Positions 1 through 9,166 of a DNA stretch of 20,255 bases are shown here, in pieces. Source of the stretch: JANWZL01 sp037445185. Lineage in GTDB: Bacteria; Pseudomonadota; Gammaproteobacteria; Burkholderiales; Thiobacillaceae. The number at the start of each line of letters is the position of its first letter. Position 1 is the stretch's first letter. The stretch covers positions 1 through 20,255 of the forward strand of contig JBBIKZ010000037.1 of assembly GCA_037445185.1 (NCBI GenBank), read 5' to 3'. The position numbers and the translations under genes were made by a program. The notes beneath the pieces are model-generated. The model saw nothing but the letters and a program-made list of their open reading frames with translations, made no database searches and was not told the DNA's origin.

Positions 1-205
1 GCGCGGGCGTCCGGTAGGGCACGTAACCGCCCGCCGCCAGGTAGCGCTTGACGGTGTTGCGTGCCACCCCAAGCTCGCCAGCAATGCGTTTCGTGCCCCA
101 GCCGAGCGCGTGTAAAGCCAACATCTGATGGACAGTCTCAGGTTCCTGCATCCGCTCTCCTTTGCCGGCGCAAAGGGCGTGATGGTGCTCTCTTGCTTGC
201 TTCAT
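1..205 (-). CDS. istA: IS21-family transposase IstA, N-terminal part (truncated by window edge)
   Basis: This open frame starts at ATG 205 and is still open at position 1, giving about 68 residues. A strong AGGAGG sits 4 bases before the ATG, which supports this start over the internal Met at residue 19. Residues about 25-60 (HQMLALHALGWGTKRIAGEL followed by GVARNTVKRYL) form a helix-turn-helix of the type that opens IstA proteins, followed by the usual AAGGYVPYR stretch. IstA is the DDE transposase of IS21 elements and works with the AAA+ helper IstB. The catalytic domain lies outside the window. No frameshift is seen in the visible part. Confidence 0.8.
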   Translation of the reverse strand, partial: MKQAREHHHALCAGKGERMQEPETVHQMLALHALGWGTKRIAGELGVARNTVKRYLAAGGYVPYRTPA

Positions 206-279
206 GTGACCTCCTGGTCAATGCCCAGGGGGTCAATTCTTCGTGTCGTCAGGGGGGCAGTTTTACTTGTCGTCTGACA
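1..279 (-). mobile_element. IS21-like insertion sequence, one end (partial, runs off left edge)
   Basis: The element runs leftwards out of the window. Its presumed outer tip is at 279, where the minus strand begins TGTCAGACGACA; IS21-family ends usually start with TG and carry several long repeats. Two related direct repeats lie just inside the tip: plus-strand 229-250 (GGGGTCAATTCTTCGTGTCG) and 254-274 (GGGGCAGTTTTACTTGTCGT). An IstA-type transposase start with an excellent ribosome binding site follows at 205. The far end and istB are outside the window, so intactness and any target duplication cannot be judged. The family assignment rests on the end structure and the IstA-like N-terminus. 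Confidence 0.75.
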
Positions 280-686
280 CAACGCAGAGATTCGCCCGCG
301 CAGCCATTTAATCAGCGTTTCCTTAGAGCGCGGGGTAGGACCGCCAAACGTTCTGCGACCTCTGGCCGTATGCCTCCCACCCCACATAGTGCCCCAACAC
401 GCCCAGGCTTTCATGCCCGGGGGCGAGCGGGCCGATCATCCTAAAAACCTCGCGAGCATCGCGCCCAACCAGTTCCCCTGGAAACCCGCCCGGCTCTGAC
501 CCAGACCGGATCGGCCGGCAGGAGCCACAGGGGCAGCACGATCAGTTTCACCCCCAGCAGGGTGGTGAAGAGCAGGACCAGGCCAGCATCGATGCTCGGC
601 CCCATCCTTGGCATGTCATGCGCAGGCATCGGGTGTCGGACGCAGCGGCGGGACGCCGGATTGTGCACCCATCCCGCCGACGGCTG
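280..686. other. Gene-poor stretch between the IS21-like end and ntpD
   Basis: About 400 bases without a confident gene. On the minus strand three overlapping open frames each contain protein-like text. A hydrophobic peptide lies in one frame (residues near 500-600). A short stretch ending NWLGAMLARFLG* (about 444-505) lies in a second. A third reads GHYVGWEAYGQ and NVWRSYPAL before a stop near 329. This mixture is what decayed coding sequence or an old insertion scar would look like. The segment 285-335 (minus strand AAGGAAACGCTGATTAAATG) may be the end of another degraded mobile element; this is unconfirmed. No terminator for the ATPase operon was recognised here. Confidence 0.4.
441..668 (-). 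CDS. Possible small membrane peptide downstream of ntpD
   Basis: A 75-codon frame starts with GTG at 668, 18 bases after the ntpD stop, with no convincing ribosome binding site; in-frame ATGs occur at residues 14 and about 19. Its middle (GLVLLFTTLLGVKLIVLPLW) would make one transmembrane helix. The residues after it (WVRAGRVSRGTGWARCSRGF) look low-quality. In a neighbouring frame the same DNA reads SRAGFQGNWLGAMLARFLG*, which looks more like a real C-terminus, so a frameshift inside a former small gene is possible. I do not recognise the family. It could be an accessory membrane peptide of the operon, a pseudogene or chance. Confidence 0.25.
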   Translation of the reverse strand: MHNPASRRCVRHPMPAHDMPRMGPSIDAGLVLLFTTLLGVKLIVLPLWLLPADPVWVRAGRVSRGTGWARCSRGF

Positions 687-1304
687 CTAGCGCCGGCCGG
701 CGGCGAGCACCTTGATCTGGAACAGGGTGTTGCGCTCGTCCTCCTCCATGGCCTGCCGGATGTGTCGCACCGTGGCGTGGTAGCGCGGGATGATGTTGTA
801 CTTGAGGGCGTTGACCCGCTTCTGCGTCTTGCGGCTGGCGGCGAGCAGGCGCCAGAGGGCATTCTCCGCCTCGCCCAGGCGGGCCAGGGTGATGACCAGG
901 TGCCGCAGGCGCAGGCGCGTCTCGTCGAAACTGGCATCGGTCCACATCAGCCCCACGGGCTGCAGGGGCAGCGGCTCGGCGGAGACGCTCGGATACTCGA
1001 CGCCGACGCTGGAGCGGGCGACGATGCGCAGCGCCACGGCCAGTTTGAGCCCCACCGCCGCCCGGCGGATCATCTGTCCGCCCATGCGCATCTGCACGAT
1101 GCCCAGCCAACGATAGGCCTCGCGCAGTTCCTCGGCCGCCTCGGCGCGCAGCTGGCGGTACTGGGCCAGGCGCTCGTAGACCAGCCGGGTGAGCAGATCG
1201 CGCTTCTTCTCCAGCATGGACTGACCCTGCTCGAGAAAGCGCGCCTGGCGGCTCACCTGCAGCAGGGCGCTCTTGGTGGGCGGGACGGAGAGGCGCTTCT
1301 TCAT
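687..1304 (-). CDS. ntpD: V/A-type ATP synthase subunit D (central rotor shaft)
   Basis: The 205-aa product is the coiled-coil axle that turns inside the A3B3 catalytic head and passes torque to the membrane ring. The N-terminus MKKRLSVPPTKSALLQVSRQ is close to the family pattern (P-T-K-x-x-L), so I start at ATG 1304 rather than at 1337. Long helices at both ends (about 15-75 and 130-195, for example QSMLEKKRDLLTRLVYERLA) form the antiparallel coiled coil. The C-terminal part (RRVNAL-type segment KRVNALKYNIIPRY) matches subunit D. It is the last recognised gene of the ATPase operon, separated from ntpB by 116 bases that hold a long stem-loop. Length is normal for the family. Confidence 0.93.
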   Translation of the reverse strand: MKKRLSVPPTKSALLQVSRQARFLEQGQSMLEKKRDLLTRLVYERLAQYRQLRAEAAEELREAYRWLGIVQMRMGGQMIRRAAVGLKLAVALRIVARSSVGVEYPSVSAEPLPLQPVGLMWTDASFDETRLRLRHLVITLARLGEAENALWRLLAASRKTQKRVNALKYNIIPRYHATVRHIRQAMEEDERNTLFQIKVLAAGRR

Positions 1305-1336
1305 GCTCGCTGCTCGCTCGCAAGACGGATGCGGCA

Positions 1337-1416
1337 CGGGAGATGGGGGATGGGATCAAACCCCAGCCCAGGACTATTCCCAACCCTCATCATCCATCCC
1401 TCATCCCCCATTCCCG
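1337..1416. other. Long imperfect stem-loop in the ntpB-ntpD spacer
   Basis: Plus-strand 1337-1356 (CGGGAGATGGGGGATGGGAT) is nearly the reverse complement of 1396-1416 (ATCCCTCATCCCCCATTCCC plus G). They form a roughly 19-20 bp stem with one bulged base on each arm and a loop of about 39 bases. It lies in the mRNA leader between ntpB (stop 1421) and ntpD (start 1304). It has no T-tract, so it is not a classical terminator. It could tune ntpD expression relative to ntpA and ntpB, or be a remnant of the short tandem repeats seen in other gaps of this operon. Confidence 0.6.
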
Positions 1417-1420
1417 ATCA

Positions 1421-2818
1421 TCAAGCCACCTCCGGCGTCGGTTGCCATTTGTGGTGCTTCTGCAGCTCGGCCTCGGTGACCCGTATCAGGACCTCGGGCG
1501 GCAGCATGGAGAGCAGGTCCCAGGCCAGATTGAGGGTGTCGTACACGCTGCGGTCCTCGTCCTCGCCCTGGCCGATGAAACGGCGCTCGAAGGCGTCGGC
1601 GAACGCGAGATAACGGCGGTCGCCCTCGGAGAGTTCCTCGGCGCCGATGATGGCGGCCAGACCGCGCACCTCCAGGGCCTTGGAGTAACTCGCGAAGAGC
1701 TGGCTCGCCACGTGGGGGTGGTCGTCGCGGGTGTAGCCCTTGCCGATGCCGTCCTTCATCAGGCGGGAGAGCGACGGCAGCACGGCCACCGGCGGATAGA
1801 CGCCCTGGTTGTAGAGTTCGCGCGAGAGCACGATCTGCCCCTCGGTGATGTAGCCGGTGAGATCCGGGATGGGGTGGGTGATGTCGTCCGAAGGCATGGA
1901 CAGCACCGGGATCATGGTGATGGAACCGGGCCGGTCCTTGATCCGCCCCGCCCGTTCGTAGATCTCGGCGAGATCCGAGTAGAGGTAGCCGGGATAGCCC
2001 TTCCTGGCCGGCACGTCGCCGCGCAGCACGGCCACCTCGCGCAGGGCCTCGGCATAGGCGGTCATGTCCGTCATCACCACCAGCACGTGGTAGTCGAGGT
2101 CGAAGGCAAGGTATTCGGCGGCGGTCAGTGCGGCGCGCGGCGTGAGCAGCCGCTCGATTACCGGCTCGTCGGCCAGGTTGAGGAACATCACGACCCGGTT
2201 GAGCACGCCGGACTCCTCGAAGCTCTCCTGGAAGTAGCGCGCGTCGGCGCTGGACACGCCGAAGGCGGCGAACACCACCACGAACTCGGACGCCTCCTCC
2301 CCGAGCAGCTTGGCCTGGCGCACGATCTGGGCCGCCACCCGGTTGTGCGGCAGCCCCCCGCCGGAGAAGATGGGCAGCTTCTGGCCGCGCGTGAGCGCGT
2401 TCATGCCGTCGATGGCGGAGATGCCGGTCTGGATGAACTCGCGCGGATACGCGCGGGCGGCGGGGTTGAGGGCCTCGCCGTTGACGTTGCGCCGGTCGGC
2501 GGACACCAGCGGCGGGCGTCCGTCGCGGGGGTGGCCGACGCCGTTGAAGATGCGGCCCATGATGTCGCGCGACAGCGGCAGGGTGAAGGGCTCGTCCAGG
2601 AAGCGCACCCAGGTGCGCTCCAGATCCAGCTCGTCCGTGCCCTCGAACACCTCCACCAGCACGGCGTCATCGGACACGCGGATGACCAGGCCGTTGCGCA
2701 GCTTGCCGGCATGGTCCTTGATCTGCACGCGGCTGCCGGCCGACACCCCGGGCACGCCCGCCATGACGATGAGGCCGCCCTGGGCGGAGGTGGCGGTGCG
2801 GAATTCGATGTTTTTCAT
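1421..2818 (-). CDS. ntpB: V/A-type ATP synthase subunit B (non-catalytic nucleotide-binding)
   Basis: The 465-aa product alternates with subunit A in the A3B3 head and contributes the regulatory side of the nucleotide site. The diagnostic B-subunit sequence is SGGGLPHNRVAAQIVRQA (about 152-169), where the Walker A motif is degenerate. Other hallmarks are the start MKNIEFRT, FIQTGISAIDGMNALTRGQK (128-147), SMPSDDITHPIPDLTGYITE (307-326) and PSLSRLM (348-354), which carries the arginine finger (about R352). Length is normal. It follows ntpA by 25 bases; no strong Shine-Dalgarno is seen, so coupling to ntpA translation is possible. Family B subunits often read SGSGLPHNE; the G and R seen here are variants of that loop. 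Confidence 0.97.
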   Translation of the reverse strand: MKNIEFRTATSAQGGLIVMAGVPGVSAGSRVQIKDHAGKLRNGLVIRVSDDAVLVEVFEGTDELDLERTWVRFLDEPFTLPLSRDIMGRIFNGVGHPRDGRPPLVSADRRNVNGEALNPAARAYPREFIQTGISAIDGMNALTRGQKLPIFSGGGLPHNRVAAQIVRQAKLLGEEASEFVVVFAAFGVSSADARYFQESFEESGVLNRVVMFLNLADEPVIERLLTPRAALTAAEYLAFDLDYHVLVVMTDMTAYAEALREVAVLRGDVPARKGYPGYLYSDLAEIYERAGRIKDRPGSITMIPVLSMPSDDITHPIPDLTGYITEGQIVLSRELYNQGVYPPVAVLPSLSRLMKDGIGKGYTRDDHPHVASQLFASYSKALEVRGLAAIIGAEELSEGDRRYLAFADAFERRFIGQGEDEDRSVYDTLNLAWDLLSMLPPEVLIRVTEAELQKHHKWQPTPEVA

Positions 2819-2843
2819 GGCGACAAGGATCAGGGGTCGGGGG

Positions 2844-4622
<1,779 letters not shown>

Positions 4623-4641
4623 GATGTCCTCATCTCAGGAG

Positions 4642-4680
4642 ACAGGGGTACTGATACCTCTGTCCCCTGTCCCCTGTAAC
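4642..4680. repeat. Hairpin plus GGGGACA tandem repeats in the ntpE-ntpA spacer
   Basis: On the coding (minus) strand the spacer reads ACAGGGGACAGGGGACAGAGG, three copies of a 7-base unit. This runs into an imperfect hairpin whose plus-strand arms are ACAGGGGTA (4642-4650) and TACCTCTGT (4655-4663) around a CTGA loop, with one mismatch. The true ntpA ribosome binding site lies just downstream and is not part of the hairpin. Similar short repeats occur in the isp1-isp2 gap and a related pattern in the ntpA-ntpB gap. Confidence 0.6.
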
Positions 4681-4683
4681 CTG

Positions 4684-5334
4684 CTACCCATGCACCAATG
4701 TCCCCAGGTCCGGCGCACTGGCGAACAGGCGCTCCATCACCACACGCGCCAGGTCGTCCGCCAGGCGCTCCTGGCGCGCCTCGAAGGTCTGGTTGACCTG
4801 AGCCCGGTCGTCGGCGAGGCGCACCCGCACGCCGCCATCGCTCGGCCGTTCCAGCAGCGCCAGCGTGAGCTGCCGCCCCGGTGCGACGTCGGCGGCGATT
4901 TGCGGCCACTGGTCGGCCAGACGGGCATAGTCGGCGGCGTTCACCTCCGCCACCAGGTCGCCAGCCGGCAACTGGGCGACGGCGGCGCGCAGCAGCCCGG
5001 TCAGGGCGGCATCGTAGCGCGGCGTGTCCTTCACCAGCTCGCGCAGGCGCTCGCGCATCTGCGCCAGGACCGATTCGGTCAGCGCCCAGCGCAGGCGGTC
5101 CAGATCGGCGGCCAGACGGGTCTCCGCCGCCTGGGTGCGGCGGCGCACGATGTGTTCCGCCTCCGCCTTGGCTGCGAGCACCTCGCGCTCCTCCTTGAGC
5201 TTGATGCGCGCCTCGAACTCGGCGCGGATGCGGTTGCGCGCCGCCTCGGCGTTCCTCAGATGCTCCCGGGCCAGGCTCTCGGCCTGGCGGAGCAGGGCCT
5301 GTTCCAGTTGGCTGACTTGACTGTCCGTTTCCAT
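4684..5334 (-). CDS. ntpE: V/A-type ATP synthase subunit E (peripheral stalk)
   Basis: The 216-aa product forms the outer stator stalk with the G/H subunit and holds the A3B3 head still while the rotor turns. Residues about 5-90 are charged, heptad-like and helical (LREHLRNAEAARNRIRAEFE style, rich in Ala, Glu, Arg and Lys), as expected for the stalk coiled coil. The C-terminal third is globular (DGGVRVRLADDRAQVNQTFE near 165-184) and matches the vATP-synt_E fold pattern, including the typical DDRAQVNQTF stretch. Start is at ATG 5334 with only a weak Shine-Dalgarno (TGAGAC). The 68-base gap before it contains a 19-codon mini-ORF overlapping the stop of the upstream gene. Length is normal. Confidence 0.85.
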   Translation of the reverse strand: METDSQVSQLEQALLRQAESLAREHLRNAEAARNRIRAEFEARIKLKEEREVLAAKAEAEHIVRRRTQAAETRLAADLDRLRWALTESVLAQMRERLRELVKDTPRYDAALTGLLRAAVAQLPAGDLVAEVNAADYARLADQWPQIAADVAPGRQLTLALLERPSDGGVRVRLADDRAQVNQTFEARQERLADDLARVVMERLFASAPDLGTLVHG

Positions 5335-5402
5335 AGTCTCAATCCATCAGGCCGCGGATTCGAACGGGTCGTGCCCGCCACCCTGCGCCTGCCGCACGCC
5401 GC

Positions 5403-5747
5403 TCATTTGAGCGCCTCCGGCCCGAGCACCGCGCGCACGACCTCGTCCACGGCGGGGGCATAGTCCTGCGGCGCGTGCAGAGACGGCAGCTCGGTGACGA
5501 CGATGCGGCCGCCCTCGTTGCGCAGCCGATTGAGCCAGGGGCCGCCGCCATGGGCCAGGTGCGCCTCCACCAACACCAGGGCCTGGGCGCCCTCGCGCAC
5601 CAGTTCGGCGAGGACGGCCTCGACACGGTCGGCATCGGCGTCCGGGTAGACCTCGGCGCCGATCAGATTGAAACCCTCGGTGAGGCCTGCGCTGCCCAGC
5701 ACCACCAAGCGGCCGCTGGCCTGCGGGCGGGTCGAATCGGTCTTCAT
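5403..5747 (-). CDS. ntpG: V/A-type ATP synthase subunit F (rotor regulatory subunit)
   Basis: The 114-aa protein matches subunit F, which caps subunit D in the central rotor and tunes ATP hydrolysis. The visible Rossmann-like pattern is RLVVLGSAGLTEGFNLIGAE (13-32), then alternating alpha/beta segments with AQALVLVEAHLAHG near the middle and a C-terminal helix. Subunit F normally opens with a short beta strand followed by a glycine turn and FxLxG, which is seen here. The symbol follows the Enterococcus scheme, where ntpG is subunit F. It starts 9 bases after ntpK with a GAGG element before ATG 5747. Its TGA overlaps a following ATG of a tiny ORF. Confidence 0.85.
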   Translation of the reverse strand: MKTDSTRPQASGRLVVLGSAGLTEGFNLIGAEVYPDADADRVEAVLAELVREGAQALVLVEAHLAHGGGPWLNRLRNEGGRIVVTELPSLHAPQDYAPAVDEVVRAVLGPEALK

Positions 5748-5756
5748 GCGCTGACC

Positions 5757-6203
5757 TCAGAGCCTGCCCAGCAGCAGGATGGACATCACTAGGCCGTAGA
5801 TTGCGATCCCCTCGGCCAGTCCCAGATAGATCAGGGTGCGGCCGAACATCTCCGGCTTCTCGGCGATCACCGCCAGAGCGGCGGAACCCACCGGGCCCAG
5901 GGCGATGCCGGCACCGATGGCGGCCAGGGCCGTTGGGAGCCCCACCCCGATGATGGCCAGGCCGAGGCCGAGGGAGATCTCGCGAGCGCCGCCGGCGGCG
6001 GTCTCCTGGGCCAGGGCGTGGTCCACGCTCAAGAGGAGAAAGCCTCCCATCGCCAGGGCATAGACGAGGACGTTGGCGAGGACGCCTCCCTTGAGCCAGC
6101 GCGGCAAGTCGCGCGGCAGGTGCCTGGGCCTCATCTCCAGGTAGATCCCGGTCGCGATCAGCGCCGCGACGCACAATCCCATCAACCCGATCAGCCAACT
6201 CAT
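5757..6203 (-). CDS. ntpK: V/A-type ATP synthase subunit K (rotor ring proteolipid)
   Basis: The 148-aa membrane protein forms the ion-carrying c/K ring. Four hydrophobic segments are seen: 2-22, 40-60, 77-103 and 123-146. The last two form the proteolipid hairpin, with GIGAGIALG-type glycine packing (AAIGAGIALG), AEKPEM in the loop and the ion-binding carboxylate E131 in LAEGIAIYG. The first two segments are an N-terminal extension that ends in DHALAQE, resembling a signal-peptidase site. The residue after E131 is Gly rather than the Ser or Thr usual in Na+-binding rings, which favours H+ by inference. ATG 6203 is preceded by GAGGAG, so this start is preferred over 6281. Confidence 0.93.
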   Translation of the reverse strand: MSWLIGLMGLCVAALIATGIYLEMRPRHLPRDLPRWLKGGVLANVLVYALAMGGFLLLSVDHALAQETAAGGAREISLGLGLAIIGVGLPTALAAIGAGIALGPVGSAALAVIAEKPEMFGRTLIYLGLAEGIAIYGLVMSILLLGRL

Positions 6204-6231
6204 CGATTTCTCCTCGTCAAGTGACAAACAC

Positions 6232-8136
6232 TCATCCCTGCCCACGGACCGGCACCAGTCGCAGGGGATTGAACTCCACACCGTCGCCGCTGAAGAAGCG
6301 GGAAAAGCCCTCGTAATACATGAGACGCAGGGCCTGGATGGCGACGATGCCGCCTTCCAGCACGATGATCACCACGTTGCCCAGCACCACCGTCAGCCAA
6401 TGCCCGACGCCGTCCATGCCCCGGGCCAGGGTGAAGACGGCCAGGGCCAGCGCGACATGGTTGAGGCTGAAGGCCGCCACCCGCAGGAAGGACAGGGTGT
6501 TGGCGAACAGATTGATGCCCGTCTCCAGGGTCTCGATGAACGTCACTAGGAGGCGCTCGCCGAGGCCGGCAGGGCTCTCCAGCCACTTGAACGCGGCGAT
6601 GACGACCAGGCCGAGCAGCGCCACGACGGCGCTCGGGATGCCGAACGCCTCGCCGGTGAAGACGGCGCGCAGCCCCGACACCATGGCCAGGTAGAAGGTG
6701 AGCCCGGCCAGGCCGGAGGCGTCGAACAGGGCCTGCGCGGTATGCCCGGCCCTCAGACGGTTGTAGGTGTTGATGAGGAGCGTGGCGCAGATGAAGCCCA
6801 CCCCCCCGTACACCGCCAGGACCAGCATCTCGGTGGCGTCGTGCAGGGGCGACTGCCAGAGGGGGTGCAGTATCTCCTTGTAGCCGAAGACGCTGCCGTA
6901 GAGAAAGCCGAACAGCATGGACGCGGCCCCCGCGCACATGCCCACCACACGCAACCAGTTGAGCCTGCCGCGCAGCAGAGAGGCCAGGGCCAGGATCACC
7001 GCCCCGTGCCCCACATCGCCGAACATGGCGCCGAACAGGAAGACATAGGTCACCGCGAACAGCAGCGAGGGGTCGAATTCGCCGTAGCGCGGGATGCCGT
7101 AACTCTTGACCAGCGGCACGAACGGCTTGAGCCAGAACGGATAGACGAGCAGCGACGGGATCTGGCCGGCCTCCCCGGGTGCGGGCGCCCGATGCTGCAT
7201 CAGGTAACGGCCGTGGAAGCGCGTCGCGAGATCAGTCTGCAATGCCTTGAGGTCGCGCCTGGGTACCCAGCCGGTGAACACCACCAGCTGTCCCTTGCCG
7301 CGCACCCCCTGCAGCGAGGCCTCGGCGAGCGGTCGCGCCAGCATGAGCTGGACGCGGATCTCCCGGATGCGCTCACCGTAGCGCGAGATGTTCTCGCCCA
7401 TCAGCCGGCAGTGGGCGCCGTACTCGGTCTCCAGCCGCCTGGCCTCGGCGGCCAGGAAGTTGCGCGCCTGCTCCGGGTGGGTCTGCAATTCCTTGGGCAC
7501 GGGCAGATCGCGCCAGCCGGCCTGGGACAGCAGCCCGCCGATCTCGTCGCCGGCGCCGCGCGGCCCGGCCACCACGGCGAAGGCCTGGTCCTCGGTCCGG
7601 TCGAACACCGACAGGAGGTAGCCGGCGAGCTGCAGGGCCTCCTTGAGGCGCCTGACGTTGGCCAACGGCACCTGGCCCAGCCGTGCATCCAGCAGCGCCT
7701 GGGGGCGGAACAGGCGGGAGAGATCGAGGTTCAGGCCCTCGAGCCGGGCGAAGGTCTCCTGCAGGGCGGCGAGGCGTTTCTGTTCTTCCTTGATGCGCTG
7801 CTCGTTTTCGCTCAGAGACGAGCATCCATGCCAGAGCTGGCGCAGCCAGTCGTTGATCTCCTCCAGCTCGCGCAGGCTGGGGGCGACGGCGTCGGCCGGA
7901 ATCTCGGGCACGGGGCCGCCGTAGTGCTCGAGGATCTTCACCAGCCGGGATTCCGCCTCCTGGAAGACCTCGCGGTAGCGCTCGGCCGGCGTATCGGGCA
8001 GGGCTTGGCGGAGGGCCTCGCCGGCCTCGTGAGCCGGGGCGAAATTGCCGTGCCGGGCCAGCAGCAGGGCGGCATCCTGGGCCTCGCTGGCGAGAAACCA
8101 GAGCGTGACGCGGGCCATGGGCAAGGCGCGGAACAT
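6232..8136 (-). CDS. ntpI: V/A-type ATP synthase subunit I (membrane stator, a-subunit)
   Basis: The 634-aa protein forms the ion half-channels next to the K ring and anchors the peripheral stalks. The N-terminal half (about 1-320) is a soluble, partly coiled-coil arm. The C-terminal half carries several transmembrane helices beginning near PSLLFAVTYVFLFGAMFGDV and MFGDVGHGAVILALASLL, a signature of the family. The essential channel arginine is in SFLRVAAFSLNH. The ATG overlaps the ntpC stop codon by one base (ATGA), so translation is probably coupled. Length is typical of bacterial and archaeal I subunits. The C-terminal helix after GGIVAIQALRLMYYEGFSRF is a conserved family ending. Confidence 0.95.
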   Translation of the reverse strand: MFRALPMARVTLWFLASEAQDAALLLARHGNFAPAHEAGEALRQALPDTPAERYREVFQEAESRLVKILEHYGGPVPEIPADAVAPSLRELEEINDWLRQLWHGCSSLSENEQRIKEEQKRLAALQETFARLEGLNLDLSRLFRPQALLDARLGQVPLANVRRLKEALQLAGYLLSVFDRTEDQAFAVVAGPRGAGDEIGGLLSQAGWRDLPVPKELQTHPEQARNFLAAEARRLETEYGAHCRLMGENISRYGERIREIRVQLMLARPLAEASLQGVRGKGQLVVFTGWVPRRDLKALQTDLATRFHGRYLMQHRAPAPGEAGQIPSLLVYPFWLKPFVPLVKSYGIPRYGEFDPSLLFAVTYVFLFGAMFGDVGHGAVILALASLLRGRLNWLRVVGMCAGAASMLFGFLYGSVFGYKEILHPLWQSPLHDATEMLVLAVYGGVGFICATLLINTYNRLRAGHTAQALFDASGLAGLTFYLAMVSGLRAVFTGEAFGIPSAVVALLGLVVIAAFKWLESPAGLGERLLVTFIETLETGINLFANTLSFLRVAAFSLNHVALALAVFTLARGMDGVGHWLTVVLGNVVIIVLEGGIVAIQALRLMYYEGFSRFFSGDGVEFNPLRLVPVRGQG

Positions 8137-9164
8137 CAGCTGCCCCCGACGAGGTCCGGTCCGATCGCCAGCTCGATGTGCGCTAGCGGCAGTCTCAGGT
8201 GGCGGCCGCGCATGATGGCGCGCACGGCGCGCAGGTTCTGTTCACGCAGGATCAGGTAGGCGAAGGCGCGCGCCAGGGCGCTGGCGCCGACGGCGAGGAT
8301 GCGCGTGGCGTTGCGCCTGGCGACCGATTCCAGGCGGCGAAACACGTCCACGATGCTCTCGGCCCCGTCCAAGGTCCGCGTCAGGGGGGCCGGCAGTTGC
8401 GCCATGACCGCCTCCATGCTGGGCTGGGTCACCAGTTTTTGCAGCAGCTGCCCCGACAGGCGATAACCCGTGCCGACCAGCAGGTAATAGACCTGAGCCG
8501 CGGGCAGTTCGTAATTGAAGCGATAGCGCAACAGCCAGACCAGGTTGATGCGATCGATCAGGTCGGCCATCAGCATGCGCAGATCGCGACCCACCTCGCC
8601 GTCCAGCGCCTTGGCGCGGCGCACCAGACCTTCGTAGTAGGCCCGGTCCAGGGTGGCGTCGAGGATGAAGGGGTCGCGCGACTCCTCGAAGGCGCGCAGG
8701 GCGTGGCGCACAATGTCGGCATAGGGGCTCGACTCCAGGCGGCGGAACAGCTCGATCTCGTCCTCGGTATGCACCAGGCTCTCCAGGTCGAGGCGCGCGA
8801 AGGGGCCCATGTTCACCAGGCGGCCGGCAACCGCGGCCGGCCGTTCCTCGGCCATCTTGGCGCGCAGCAGGGTCTTGACGTTGGACACCTCGAAGCGCTC
8901 GGTCCAGTAGAGGATGAACTGGCGCGCCGCGCCCTGCAGGGGGCGCACGATGATCAGGGTCTCCTCCAGCAACTGGGTGATGATGCGGCTCTCCAGGGAC
9001 AGACTGTCCTGGCTTCTGTAGCCGGCCGCCAGATTGGGCAGCCCAAGCTGCGCCAGGGTCTGGGCCATCTCGGCGTCAGGGGTGCGCATCAGCGCGCCGT
9101 ACTGCTCAGGCGACCAGAGCCGTTCGGAGAAGAGGCTGACGCGAGTGTTGAGAAAGGCGGACAT
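8136..9164 (-). CDS. ntpC: V/A-type ATP synthase subunit C (rotor-ring coupling subunit)
   Basis: The 342-aa, mainly helical protein corresponds to subunit C (the V-type d homologue), which links the central shaft to the K ring. It opens with MSAFLNTRVSLFSERLWSPE and shows family features such as NVKTLLRAKM and RINLVWLLRYRFNYELP. I start at ATG 9164; an extended frame to 9233 is made of MITE sequence and low-quality residues. The ATG lies only 2 bases from the edge of a MITE-like insertion, and no Shine-Dalgarno is visible upstream, so the native translation signal may have been displaced. In many archaeal-type operons this gene lies after ntpE; here it precedes ntpI. Confidence 0.88.
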   Translation of the reverse strand: MSAFLNTRVSLFSERLWSPEQYGALMRTPDAEMAQTLAQLGLPNLAAGYRSQDSLSLESRIITQLLEETLIIVRPLQGAARQFILYWTERFEVSNVKTLLRAKMAEERPAAVAGRLVNMGPFARLDLESLVHTEDEIELFRRLESSPYADIVRHALRAFEESRDPFILDATLDRAYYEGLVRRAKALDGEVGRDLRMLMADLIDRINLVWLLRYRFNYELPAAQVYYLLVGTGYRLSGQLLQKLVTQPSMEAVMAQLPAPLTRTLDGAESIVDVFRRLESVARRNATRILAVGASALARAFAYLILREQNLRAVRAIMRGRHLRLPLAHIELAIGPDLVGGS

Positions 9165-9166
9165 GG

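Noticed and set aside
4642..4680. CRISPR array
   Set aside because: Units are 7 bases without spacers, only about three copies, and no cas gene is present.
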